In this document: piece after piece, positions 28,082-36,867 of the stretch
How the letters are laid out: every line of letters begins with the position of its first letter
Position numbering within the stretch: position 1 is the stretch's first letter
Assembly: GCF_003075435.1 (NCBI RefSeq)
Contig: NZ_QCZJ01000007.1
Span: 62,001 to 126,000, forward strand
Origin: Terrimonas sp.
GTDB lineage: Bacteria > Bacteroidota > Bacteroidia > Chitinophagales > Chitinophagaceae
Length of the DNA: 64,000 bases
Reading direction: 5' to 3'
Translations under genes and position numbers: made by a program
Notes under the pieces: model-generated
The model's database searches: none
What the model saw: the letters and a program-made list of their open reading frames with translations, nothing else
What the model was told of the DNA's origin: nothing

Positions 28082-28339
28082 CTAAGGCTTTATAAGCCTG
28101 ATAATATTATTAAAATATATCCGGATCCTGCATCTAACTGGATTAAGGTAGAGCTCAGCAATACAAAAGATATTCTGGTTACCCTTTATAACAGTAGCGG
28201 AGTACTATTCAAAATTCCATCCCAAAAAAGTAAAAATAAAATTCTATTAAACTCCGGTTCTCTGACCAATGAAATTTATTATCTGGCAATAAAAAATGAA
28301 CATAATTTACTCGCAGGAAAAATAATAATACAAAAATAA
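28082..28339 (+). pseudogene. Orphan type IX secretion C-terminal sorting domain
   Basis: A plus-strand frame ending at TAA 28337-28339 encodes a type A sorting domain: KIYPDPASNWIKVEL, then the beta strand VTLYNSSGVLFK, and a final EIYYLAIKN...GKIIIQK. These are the standard K-I-Y-P-N-P-A and closing G-K-x-I-I-x-K blocks. No start codon or effector domain precedes it; the frame is closed upstream near 27990 and overlaps a Crp/Fnr fragment on the other strand. It is the severed tail of a secreted surface protein. Family call is strong, but it is not a functional gene. Confidence 0.75.
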
Positions 28340-28742
28340 CCAAGAAGCTGTTTAAAATAGATTAAAAAAACAATACAGGAAACAGGAATATTGGAGAGGA
28401 TATTAACATTGGGAAAAAGGCTATTGCTTAAAGCTGAGTTATTGGTACTAATTGTGACCCAATTAGTATGACTAACTATCCAACTAATGTAATCAACACC
28501 CAGTGGCAAATTGAGCGGGTCTGGGCTTTTATTTTTGTCATTTACAGGCTTACTACAAACCTTTTTAAAGCCTTATTTTCTTAGGCTGTTTTTAATTACA
28601 ACCTTCCCTGTTCCAAAATTTGAAGCTCACAATAAGCCTGTATTAGCTTCTAAAAAATTACTTTTACAACAACACTAGTTTTAAAACAGACTGACGTTGT
28701 AAGCATCCTTAAAGGCATACAGGTGATCAAAATCTATTGCAA
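28340..28742. other. Gene-free region
   Basis: About 400 bp with stops in all frames and no element I recognise. It must hold the promoter of the agmatine-deiminase-like gene. Confidence 0.5.
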
Positions 28743-29999
28743 ATGAGAAATATTCTACTAGTATCTACATTTATTTTCGTGAGCCCTTTTATTAGTTGTG
28801 AACCTAAAAAAGACACTTGGACAATTCCTGCAGAATTTGAAAAGCAGGAATATATTTGGTTTAGTTGGGTTCCATACGGTTTTTTAGGTGGCGAACCATT
28901 TTATACAACTATTCTTCAAGCAGTTAAAGAAATACACCCATATGTAAAAGTAAAAATTTATTATGGCGAACTTCCGAAATTTGACAAAGCAACTACAGAA
29001 AAACAAATTTTTGAAAAACTGTTAGAAAATAAAATTGATACATCAAGGATTGAACTGATTTTTGGCAATATGGTTTTTGGTTCGCTTCAAGATCCCGGAC
29101 CTGTTTTTTTATTAGACGGAAAAGGGAATATGGCATTAGCTGATTTTCGGTATCAACACCCGGACAAACGTGCAGAAGAAATTGACAGGCATATAGCGAA
29201 ACAAATGAACTTACCTGTTGTTTCTTCTGAACTTTTTTCAGAAGGTGGCGCCTGGCAAACCAATGGACAGGGAACAATGCTTTTGGTAGAATCGGTTGAG
29301 TTAGACAGGAATCCAAAACTTACAAAAGAGCAGATAGAAAACGAATACAAAAGGGTTTTGGGTGTTACTAAAATTATTTGGCTGAAAAATGGGCCGAAAG
29401 AAGAGGAATGGAAAAAATTGGAAAACGGCATCTACGGTATCGGAACAGGCGGACATATAGATGAATTTTGCCGCTTTACAGATACGCATACGGTATTGCT
29501 TGCAGAAGTACCTGCAAAAGATACTGTCGAAAATCCAATTTCAAAAGAAACATTTAACCGAATGGAAACCAATTATGAAATTTTGAAAAACAGTACGCTG
29601 CAAGATGGAAAACCTTTTAAAATTATCAGAATCCCAACAATGCCGCTTATTTCAAAAAAGGTAAATTATCAAAAATTACACCCAATAGAACAATCTTATT
29701 TTGCCAATGTAACCACCGATACTGTAGCGTTTTATTTGCCGGCAGGATATATGAACTTTGTAATTGCCAATGACATTATCATAACTTCAAAATATTGGAA
29801 AGAAGGTTTGCCTGAAGAATACAGGTTAAGGGACGAACTCGCCAAAGCGGCTTTAGAAAAAGCATTTGTCAGCAGAAAGATAGTACAGATTGATTGTATG
29901 CCTGTACATCACGATGGTGCAGGATTACATTGTCATTCAAGAAACCAACCTATAAAGGTAGCTGCTAATCGAGCAGGCGGTCTCACCGCTTGCAGGTAA
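28743..29999 (+). CDS. Agmatine deiminase/peptidylarginine deiminase-family lipoprotein
   Basis: 418 residues from the ATG at 28743. An export signal ends in PFISCEPKK, a lipobox, so the protein is likely a periplasmic or outer-membrane lipoprotein, unlike cytoplasmic AguA. Family motifs are present: W-F-S-W near residue 40, DPGPVFLLD, GGAWQTNGQGT, GTGGHIDEFCRF with the catalytic His/Asp-Glu, and GAGLHCHSRNQP with the nucleophilic Cys. It should convert guanidino groups (agmatine or arginine-like) to ureido groups. The last ~15 residues (VAANRAGGLTACR) run into a palindromic repeat and match nothing in the family, so the natural C-terminus may have been replaced. Confidence 0.85.
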   Translation: MRNILLVSTFIFVSPFISCEPKKDTWTIPAEFEKQEYIWFSWVPYGFLGGEPFYTTILQAVKEIHPYVKVKIYYGELPKFDKATTEKQIFEKLLENKIDTSRIELIFGNMVFGSLQDPGPVFLLDGKGNMALADFRYQHPDKRAEEIDRHIAKQMNLPVVSSELFSEGGAWQTNGQGTMLLVESVELDRNPKLTKEQIENEYKRVLGVTKIIWLKNGPKEEEWKKLENGIYGIGTGGHIDEFCRFTDTHTVLLAEVPAKDTVENPISKETFNRMETNYEILKNSTLQDGKPFKIIRIPTMPLISKKVNYQKLHPIEQSYFANVTTDTVAFYLPAGYMNFVIANDIIITSKYWKEGLPEEYRLRDELAKAALEKAFVSRKIVQIDCMPVHHDGAGLHCHSRNQPIKVAANRAGGLTACR

Positions 30000-30000
30000 T

Positions 30001-30078
30001 GAGGCGCGCCTCTCAAACCACTCCCGCCTGGGCGGGATACATTTCCGTACGAACCTCGTACTTGCCTACCGGCAGGCA
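30001..30078. repeat. Cluster of four adjacent palindromes (REP-like)
   Basis: Within 78 bp lie GAGGCGCGCCTC (30001-30012), CCCGCC-TG-GGCGGG (30023-30036), GTACGA-ACC-TCGTAC (30047-30061) and TGCCTACCGGCAGGCA (30063-30078, imperfect centre). The cluster directly follows the deiminase stop codon and is far more G+C-rich than its surroundings. It resembles REP/BIME-type extragenic repeats and may stabilise or terminate the transcript. Confidence 0.7.
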
Positions 30079-30240
30079 GGTAAAGCAGTTCATTACAATT
30101 AAGTTGACAGCTTACTTTTTCGCTGTCGTATAGCACGGATCCTATCCGCCTTGTTTTTATCTTTTGAGCGTTATGTTTGCGCTGAGTATTTAGGATTTGC
30201 GCTATAGCCAACGTTACCATTGTCCAGGATGTTTAATACA

Positions 30241-30393
30241 TTAGTATTCACTGTACATCCGTATATCTCTTTGCATCTGCAATCCAGCTTCGCCCGTTAA
30301 AATTCGAAATCTATACTTCCGTGTCCACACTATATGATAATCGCATTTATATACTACGTGCGATTGCTTCTTATATTTGCTCTTCCCCCAAAT
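30241..30393 (-). pseudogene. IS200/IS605 TnpA fragment
   Basis: On the minus strand a 50-codon stretch reads KYKKQSHVVYKCDYHIVWT and RKYRFRILTGEAGLQ, RDIRMYSE, the N-terminal third of Y1 transposases of the IS200 group. It stops at 30241-30243, before the HxH metal motif and the catalytic Tyr region. No ATG fits; a TAA precedes the frame and one base appears to be gained or lost at the G run near 30385-30389. The typical IS200 left-end hairpin lies just upstream. The element is dead. Confidence 0.75.
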
Positions 30394-30424
30394 TTAACCA
30401 TTCGGCGTAGCCCAACGAATATTA

Positions 30425-30443
30425 CCACCGTCAAAGACGGTGG
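30425..30443. repeat. IS200-type left-end hairpin
   Basis: CCACCGTC-AAA-GACGGTGG, a perfect 8-bp stem about 30 bp upstream of the TnpA fragment. This is the position and form of the subterminal hairpin that TnpA recognises at IS200/IS605 ends. Confidence 0.65.
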
Positions 30444-30537
30444 GTTTCCGAGTTAAACTAAAAATAACAGGTAAATAATCTAAAATGGAATAGACTATTT
30501 ACCTGCTCCGGAATACAACGAATCTTTTTAAATGCTG

Positions 30538-31074
30538 TTATATAGCCTTAAGATTGATTTCAGATATGGCTAATTTAGAGAGAAGGGAATCACAGTTTTT
30601 TTCTTCTTTGAGCGTTTCATTTAATAATTGTACAGCTTCTTTATGTCCTAATTGACGGGCAAATGTTGCGAGTGTACCGTAGGTAGCGATTTCATAATGT
30701 TCTACTTTTTGAGAGGCTGCAATAATTCCTGCGTCTCTGACTGCCCCTGGTTGCGTTTCTTTAAGAATATCTTTTCCTTCCTTAAGCAAACCGTCCATGG
30801 CATCGCATTTAGCCGCTACTGCTTTCTTTCCAATAGATTTGAATACCTCTTCAATCCTGCTCACATGTCCCCTTGTTTCTTTCAAATGATCACCGATAGC
30901 GGATTTAAGATTTTCTGATGAGGCATTCTTTTGCATACCTGGCAATGCTTTAACAAGCGCTTTTTCTGCCCAGTAAATATCTTTCAATCCATCCACAAAG
31001 AAGTCCAGCAATTCTTCTGCAGCATCATTTTTTGCAGGAACTTTTTTTGCTGCTTTTTTAGTCGTTTTAGGCAT
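30538..31074 (-). CDS. DUF892 (YciE/YciF) ferritin-like stress protein
   Basis: 178 residues from the ATG at 31074. A Lys/Ala-rich N-terminus (KTTKKAAKKVPAK) precedes a four-helix ferritin-like DUF892 domain with the acidic/His pattern ELLDFFVDGLKDIYWAEKAL, HLKETRGHVSRIEEVF and KVEHYEIATYGTL. Homologues are induced by osmotic, envelope or oxidative stress. It lies 47 bp downstream of katE on the same strand, so the pair likely forms a stress operon, a common arrangement in Bacteroidota and proteobacteria. Confidence 0.92.
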   Translation of the reverse strand: MPKTTKKAAKKVPAKNDAAEELLDFFVDGLKDIYWAEKALVKALPGMQKNASSENLKSAIGDHLKETRGHVSRIEEVFKSIGKKAVAAKCDAMDGLLKEGKDILKETQPGAVRDAGIIAASQKVEHYEIATYGTLATFARQLGHKEAVQLLNETLKEEKNCDSLLSKLAISEINLKAI

Positions 31075-31121
31075 GATCAAAATTTTAAGATTAAACTATT
31101 AATTAAATTAAATGACAAGTA

Positions 31122-33248
31122 TTAGGCAGGAGCTTTTCTTCCTGTTTCCCTTTCCCAAAAGCGATGCTGACCCACAGCATTCAGAAATTGTTTGATATTG
31201 CCGTCAGTGATAATGCCTTCACCATCGTGGTAACTGGTCTTTTCCATAAATGCAGCAGTATCTTTATCCGCCCCGATTGCTTTACAATGACGAAACTGTT
31301 CATTTACAAAATGAATGGCATCCGGTTCTGCCGCTAAAGCATCAACGGCCATCTTTCCACCAGGTATATATACAGCATCAAAAAGTACGGAAGCGGTATT
31401 GAATAATGTTTCGTCCGGTTGTATTTGTTTTCCGTCAGCAGTTTTTACAACACCAAGTGTCGGAGCTATCAACTTTATCTTCGCTCCTTTTGCAGCCGTC
31501 GCCTTTTGCAATTCACGAAGGGTAGCAGCATTTGTTCCATTAACAACAAGTACTGCGATGCAGCGAGTGGCGATAATTCCTTTTTTAGAACCGGCCATGC
31601 TCAGGGCAGGTGATTGTTCTATATCCTGCTTTACTTTTAAGGGTGCGTAGTCTTTAGGATTTCCATCAGCAGGTATAGCGCCATTTTCTACCGGTATTGC
31701 TTTTTGGAGTAATGGTAATCCTAGTTTACCAGCAACATATTTTGCAAGCTCTAAATTGACATTCGTTAGCGTATTTACCATCCGCTCTCTTACGGCCGGC
31801 GCCGTAACTTTAGATAATTCAAAGCTGAAAGCGTCTTTAATATGCTGTTGCTCCGGCTCACTCTGGCTGTCATAAAATAATGCCGCCTGCCCGAAATGAT
31901 CCCTGAAACTTTTACTGCGCCCCCTTATTTTCCGGGCATCAATCCTTTCCGCGTAAGAAGTAAAGCCTCCTTCAGCAGCCTTTGCTAAAAAAGGACATCC
32001 ACCACCTATGCTGTTAGGCGAATAGCTTGATTTCCCCTTATTGATTTGCATCTGCATATGCCCGTCCCGCTGATTATTATAAATGGTATTTACTGACCGG
32101 TTAACAGGAATTTGATGAAAGTTAGGTCCACCCAACCTGGACAACTGTGTATCTGTGTAAGAAAATAAACGGCCCTGCAACAAAGGATCGTTGGTAAAAT
32201 CTATACCTGGCACAAGGTGCGCAGGGCTGAACATCACCTGTTCTGTTTCCGCAAAAAAATTATCAGGATTACGGTTTAGCGTCATCTTCCCGATGATCTG
32301 TACAGGCACCAGTTCTTCCGGTACCAGTTTAGTAGGATCGAGCAGGTCAAACGCGTATTTATGCTCATCTTTCTCAGGAATGATCTGCACACCCAATTCC
32401 CATTCAGGATAATTCCCTTCTTCTATCGCTTCCCATAGATCCCTGCGGTGAAAATCGGAATCTTTGCCTGATATCTTTTGTGCCTCATCCCACGCCACGG
32501 AATGAATGCCCAGTACAGGCTTCCAGTGAAACTTCACAAAGCTCCCCTGACCTTTATCGTTAACCAGGCGGAATGTGTGTACTCCAAACCCTTCCATCAT
32601 GCGCAGGCTTCGGGGTATTGCCCTGTCACTCATTACCCACATCACCATGTGTGTGCTTTCAGGCATCAGGGAAATAAAATCCCAAAAAGTATCGTGGGCA
32701 GAGGCCGCTTGGGGAATCTCATTATCAGGCTCAGGTTTTACTGAATGAATAAGATCGGGAAACTTCATCGCGTCCTGTATGAAGAAGACAGGAATATTAT
32801 TTCCCACAAGATCGTAATTGCCTTCTGCAGTATAAAACTTTACGGCAAATCCGCGTACATCCCGGGCAAGATCTGTAGAACCTCTCGAACCCGCAACAGT
32901 TGAAAACCGGACAAAGACAGGCGTTTCACGGCTGGTATCACAAAGAAATGCCGCTTTGGTAAATTCTTTTAATGATCTATTCAGCTTAAAAATACCATGC
33001 GCTCCACTGCCCCTTGCATGTACTATCCTTTCGGGAATACGTTCATGATCAAAATGAGTAATCTTTTCACGTAAAATCATGTCTTCCAGTAATGTTCCTC
33101 CACGTTCTCCAGCTTTGAGCGAATTATGATCATCATTAATTTTTAACCCCTGGTCTGTGGTTATTGTTGCATTAGTGGCATCTGTAGTAAACTTTAAAAG
33201 ATCTGCCGATTTTGATTTTTTGCCTGGAGTAGATGTTGACTTGGCCAT
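31122..33248 (-). CDS. katE: Large-subunit (HPII-type) catalase
   Basis: 708 residues. The catalytic His is in ERIVHARGSGAHG (H77) and the distal Asn in FFIQDA/GNNIPVFF. The proximal heme Tyr lies in RLFSYTDTQLSRLG. A C-terminal class I GATase-like domain (~560-690, IATRCIAVLVVNG to IPGGKMAVDAL) identifies the large HPII clade rather than small-subunit catalases. It dismutates hydrogen peroxide in the cytoplasm, probably under stationary-phase or stress control. The DUF892 gene follows in the same unit. Confidence 0.97.
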   Translation of the reverse strand: MAKSTSTPGKKSKSADLLKFTTDATNATITTDQGLKINDDHNSLKAGERGGTLLEDMILREKITHFDHERIPERIVHARGSGAHGIFKLNRSLKEFTKAAFLCDTSRETPVFVRFSTVAGSRGSTDLARDVRGFAVKFYTAEGNYDLVGNNIPVFFIQDAMKFPDLIHSVKPEPDNEIPQAASAHDTFWDFISLMPESTHMVMWVMSDRAIPRSLRMMEGFGVHTFRLVNDKGQGSFVKFHWKPVLGIHSVAWDEAQKISGKDSDFHRRDLWEAIEEGNYPEWELGVQIIPEKDEHKYAFDLLDPTKLVPEELVPVQIIGKMTLNRNPDNFFAETEQVMFSPAHLVPGIDFTNDPLLQGRLFSYTDTQLSRLGGPNFHQIPVNRSVNTIYNNQRDGHMQMQINKGKSSYSPNSIGGGCPFLAKAAEGGFTSYAERIDARKIRGRSKSFRDHFGQAALFYDSQSEPEQQHIKDAFSFELSKVTAPAVRERMVNTLTNVNLELAKYVAGKLGLPLLQKAIPVENGAIPADGNPKDYAPLKVKQDIEQSPALSMAGSKKGIIATRCIAVLVVNGTNAATLRELQKATAAKGAKIKLIAPTLGVVKTADGKQIQPDETLFNTASVLFDAVYIPGGKMAVDALAAEPDAIHFVNEQFRHCKAIGADKDTAAFMEKTSYHDGEGIITDGNIKQFLNAVGQHRFWERETGRKAPA

Positions 33249-33902
33249 AACAATTGTTTGGTTTTTTTTACCTTATAGCGTAATTTCAAAAACCAAACCG
33301 AACTAAATGACATTGCGAATAATACAGGCAAATCAATTAAGCTACATTTAAGCACCAGGAAAATTATTTTTTTATCAGAACGTATTATTGAATTGTATGC
33401 ATTTCTGATCAATGCTGTAAGAAAGAAATGATAAACGTTGCGGCAAGACAGACACGTTAACAGCACCATAAATACAGCGTCAAAATTGACTCCATAGTAG
33501 TATTATTTTCCTTTTCCTGCCATAAATCAAAGCGAGGCATACCATACACGCATGGGGAGATTTGGGGATATTTACTTCCAAAGTGTCTTAAACAAAGTGA
33601 AATTAGTCAGTGGCACTTGCCGAATACGGCAAGTTAATCTCATGCGGCAAATTCATAATTTAACCTTTCTAAGTATTATTACACTACCCGCTGCCGTAGA
33701 ATTGGGGCTATTGAAAGCAATATGCATTTGTAAATATGTACTGCCTGCAGAATTATCTTTAGTTTATTTTTTCTCCATTTGGTAAAATGAATCCCTCATT
33801 ATTTATGGATTGAAACCCTCTTTACACCCCGGCAAAAATATTTTAACTGCTGTTTTAAAAATTTGCTCATTTATAAAATATTACTAAATTAGTAATACAA
33901 TT

Positions 33903-33916
33903 AATCCTCATCTTAG
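33903..33916. repeat. Left 14-bp direct repeat of the Mrr/YcxB block
   Basis: AATCCTCATCTTAG, identical to 36868-36881 and in the same orientation. CCACTAC follows both copies after 8-9 bp. Confidence 0.65.
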
Positions 33917-34198
33917 ATTGCCTGCCACTACCCGAACCCAATTCAATAAAATGTTAGTGGCTTTGACCTCATATTCCATGTTAGTTGGAGTATCGTTTTG
34001 CGTTTGCGTATTTTGAAGAGTGCATTATCTAGAAAAGTACGTTGTAGCAAAACCGATGCGAGTTATTAAGAAACGCTGGCTGAAATGACACTATGAGAAA
34101 GCTAAAGTTGTATTGGCGCAACCACAATATAAAATTCATAACATTAAAATGCTGGTTATCAATAATTGCATATTGCGGATAATAACATAAATATTTGA

Positions 34199-34207
34199 GT
34201 TAGCGGT
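34199..34207. repeat. Inverted repeat upstream of the Mrr-type gene
   Basis: GTTAGCGGT, the exact reverse complement of ACCGCTAAC at 36052-36060 just after the gene. The similarity extends imperfectly over ~14 bp (GTTAGCGGTAAGGC versus GTTAGCGGTTAGGGC). Confidence 0.6.
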
Positions 34208-34239
34208 AAGGCTACCAGACATCACCAAACTATCATAGC

Positions 34240-36027
34240 ATGACACAAAACTTCGACGATTTGCACGACATTGACCAAACCGAGGAATATACCAGAAGTT
34301 ATGACATAAGGTATGTTGCGGAAATCAGGCATCAAGGCCTTGGAACTTATAGAATACTCAAAGACAAAGACCAGTGGATTTTAGACAATAAAATCGAAGC
34401 TCAATTTAAAAAGTGGGATGAGCAATGGGAGAAAATCGTTTTCAAAAATAAGTCACAAGCAAACAAAGAAGCAAATCTCAATCTTGCAGAAGAAAGAACT
34501 TTAGAAGCAAAAGAAAAACTTGATGAAATCGAGAACTTGCTAGTTCATACGCTTGATATGGACGATACAATAGACTGGAATAGTTTAAAGGATACAAAGA
34601 AATTTAAAGTACCTAACCCAAAAAACTCGATAGAAAAAGAATTTAAACAAATACCACTTCCCGAAAGTCCTTCCCATAAAGCAATTCCCTTGCAGCCTAA
34701 TCAAATGCATTTTCAGCCAAAACTTACATTTATGGATAAGTTGCTGAAATCAAAGGCTCAAAAGAAAATTGACCACTCAGAAAATTCTTACAAAACTGCC
34801 ATGACAGAATGGGAGGAGTTGGTTAAACAAACTAACTCATACAATTCTGAATTAGATACCAAATACAATTTATTGCTTCAAGAAGTAGAAAGGCAAAAAG
34901 AAGAAATTAGAAAGAAATACAACGTTCTTGAAAGCAAATGGGAAGAAGAAAAAAAGGAGTATTTAAGGGTTCAGGAGGAGCATAATCAAAAGATTGAAAC
35001 TTTAAAAGAACTATATTTTAAAGGTGATGCAAATTCAATTATCGAATATTGCGAACTTGTTTTAAATAATTCCGAATATCCAGATAGCTTCCCAAAAGAC
35101 TTTGACCTTGAATATAACCCAGACAACAGACTTTTAATCATCGAATATGTTTTACCAGCCCCTGAAGATTTTCCGAAACTTTCAGAGGTAAAATACATAG
35201 CTACCAAAAAGGAATTAAAAGAGTATTTTATTTCTGATACACAGCTTTCTAAAATGTACGACACAAGTATTTATAATATCTGTCTTCGTACACTTCACGA
35301 AATTTTTGAGGCTGACAAAGCAAACGGAATTGATATCGTAGTATTTAATGGTTGGGTTGAAACCATCAACAAGGCAACTGGTAAAAAAGTAAACAATTGC
35401 ATTGTTTCAGTTCAAGCAAGGAAGGACGAATTTATTCAAATCGAACTTGCCAATGTTGACCCTAAAGCATGCTTTAAAAGTTTAAAGGGTGTAGGAAGTA
35501 GCAAACTGAGTGGAATTACAGCAGTTCAACCACTCATCCAGGTTAACAGAAGCGATAAACGTTTTGTTTCATCGTATGACGTTGCAAATACCCTTAACGA
35601 AGGACACAATTTAGCAACGTTAAATTGGGAGGACTTTGAGCATTTAATCAGAGAATTATTTGAAAAGGAGTTTAGTTCAAATGGTGGAGAAGTAAAAGTA
35701 ACTCAAGCAAGTCGTGATGGTGGCGTGGACGCAGTTGCATTCGACCCAGACCCAATTCGTGGAGGTAAAATTGTGATACAGGCGAAACGATATACAAATA
35801 CAGTTGGTGTTTCTGCAGTTCGTGACCTTTATGGAACTGTAATGAATGAAGGTGCGACAAAAGGGATTTTAGTTTCGACCGCTGACTATGGTCCGGATGC
35901 CTACGAATTTGCAAAGAACAAACCTTTAACACTTCTAAATGGCAGTAACCTTCTTTTTTTACTTGAGAAGCATGGTCAAAAAGCAAGAATTGATTTAGCT
36001 GAAGCAAAACGATTGCAGACAGGATAA
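34240..36027 (+). CDS. Mrr-type restriction endonuclease with long N-terminal region
   Basis: 595 residues. The C-terminal ~125 residues are an Mrr_cat nuclease domain: WEDFEHLIRELFE, catalytic DGGVDAVAFD (Asp ~496) and the IVIQAKRY strand (Q-x-K variant of the PD-(D/E)xK core, ~513), then AVRDLYGTVMNEGATKGILVSTADYGPDA. Residues ~60-110 and ~180-270 are predicted coiled coil, and ~290-450 is a mixed alpha/beta region I do not recognise. It should cut DNA, perhaps modified DNA. No methyltransferase or second subunit is nearby except a YcxB gene. The gene is A+T-rich and sits in a block bracketed by repeats, which suggests acquisition as defence cargo. Confidence 0.85.
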   Translation: MTQNFDDLHDIDQTEEYTRSYDIRYVAEIRHQGLGTYRILKDKDQWILDNKIEAQFKKWDEQWEKIVFKNKSQANKEANLNLAEERTLEAKEKLDEIENLLVHTLDMDDTIDWNSLKDTKKFKVPNPKNSIEKEFKQIPLPESPSHKAIPLQPNQMHFQPKLTFMDKLLKSKAQKKIDHSENSYKTAMTEWEELVKQTNSYNSELDTKYNLLLQEVERQKEEIRKKYNVLESKWEEEKKEYLRVQEEHNQKIETLKELYFKGDANSIIEYCELVLNNSEYPDSFPKDFDLEYNPDNRLLIIEYVLPAPEDFPKLSEVKYIATKKELKEYFISDTQLSKMYDTSIYNICLRTLHEIFEADKANGIDIVVFNGWVETINKATGKKVNNCIVSVQARKDEFIQIELANVDPKACFKSLKGVGSSKLSGITAVQPLIQVNRSDKRFVSSYDVANTLNEGHNLATLNWEDFEHLIRELFEKEFSSNGGEVKVTQASRDGGVDAVAFDPDPIRGGKIVIQAKRYTNTVGVSAVRDLYGTVMNEGATKGILVSTADYGPDAYEFAKNKPLTLLNGSNLLFLLEKHGQKARIDLAEAKRLQTG

Positions 36028-36276
36028 ATATAGCAAGACGAAGAAGCCCTAACCGCTAACATTGCATTGGCAATAGCAGGGGGCGGAGAATATATCCTCG
36101 TCTTTTTGTTCGCTATCAACTTCAGTCCCAACTTGACGTTAATAATTTGGCTTTTGTGCATATCTTCATCTTCGGTTTTTAAATCGGCAGCAGTCCGGGC
36201 AGACGATTTTCAAATGCCCTGCCATCGCCAATGCTTTACCGTTGCCTGTAATTTTTGAGCACCACACTTTTGGAAC
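36028..36276. repeat. Intergenic palindromic segment between the Mrr-type and YcxB genes
   Basis: Begins with ACCGCTAAC (36052-36060), the partner of the repeat before the Mrr gene. It also contains a large imperfect palindrome: GCATTGGC (36064-36071) with AGCAGGG pairs with CCCTGC and GCCAATGC near 36217-36233 across ~135 nt. GTTGCCTGTA (36241-36250) is the reverse complement of TACAGGCAAC after the YcxB gene. No gene is present. Confidence 0.6.
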
Positions 36277-36822
36277 ATGACTTTGACATATCAATTAGAC
36301 CAAAACGACTTTTTGCAACATCAATTATTTTTAGCATCTAAGATTGACAGAATAAAAAAGAAGCGATTAAAATCTTGGCTAATCGCTTCTGGTACATTCT
36401 TTCTGTTGGGTTTTTTGTTTTTTGACAGCAATAATCCATTACTTGCATATTATTTCTTAGCATTTGGAATAGTGTCGTTAATATTTTATCCACTTTATCA
36501 GCGAAATCAATATAAAAGTCACTATGCCAAATTTATTTCAGACACATATAAAAACAGATTTGGACAGACCGCAAATATTCATTTTGCTGAAAATGTAATA
36601 GAGACAAATGACATTACAGGAGAATCCAAAATCAATTTGTCAGAACTTGAAAATGTGACCGAAACTGGTGAGTATTTTTATCCGAGTCTCAGAACTGGTG
36701 GGCACTTGATAATCCCCAAATCAAAGATTAGTAATATTCCCCAATTGAGACAAGAACTAAGACAGCTTTGTGGCAGACTAAAAATAAACTATATAGAAGA
36801 TTTGAATTGGAAATGGAAATAA
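36277..36822 (+). CDS. YcxB family membrane protein
   Basis: 181 residues. A short N-terminal polar part is followed by two transmembrane helices (SWLIASGTFFLLGFLFF and LLAYYFLAFGIVSLIFY). The C-terminal half is a YcxB-like beta domain: HFAENVIETND, INLSELENVTETGEYFY, HLIIPKSKIS. The family is widespread and of unknown function. The gene has its own flanking 10-bp inverted repeat (36241-36250 and 36826-36835). Whether it works with the Mrr-type nuclease is unknown. Confidence 0.8.
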   Translation: MTLTYQLDQNDFLQHQLFLASKIDRIKKKRLKSWLIASGTFFLLGFLFFDSNNPLLAYYFLAFGIVSLIFYPLYQRNQYKSHYAKFISDTYKNRFGQTANIHFAENVIETNDITGESKINLSELENVTETGEYFYPSLRTGGHLIIPKSKISNIPQLRQELRQLCGRLKINYIEDLNWKWK

Positions 36823-36825
36823 AAC

Positions 36826-36835
36826 TACAGGCAAC
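36826..36835. repeat. Inverted repeat downstream of the YcxB gene
   Basis: TACAGGCAAC, exact reverse complement of GTTGCCTGTA at 36241-36250, which lies just upstream of the same gene. Confidence 0.6.
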
Positions 36836-36867
36836 AGGCAGTTTTGCGTCAGCAGGGGCGTCGAATA

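Larger units (their letters stand above)
33249..34239. other. Gene-poor region between katE and the Mrr block
   Basis: Nearly 1 kb without a gene I can support; an open frame at 33552-33785 has no recognisable motif and no ribosome-binding site. It contains a perfect 8-bp hairpin (ACTTGCCG-AATA-CGGCAAGT, 33615-33634). The left copy of the 14-bp direct repeat that brackets the Mrr/YcxB block is at 33903. Confidence 0.5.

Noticed and set aside
33552-33785. 77-codon open frame upstream of the Mrr block
   Set aside because: No ribosome-binding site, motif or sensible hydropathy; likely chance.
36067-36258. 63-codon frame between the Mrr and YcxB genes
   Set aside because: It lies wholly inside the palindromic segment and has no family features.
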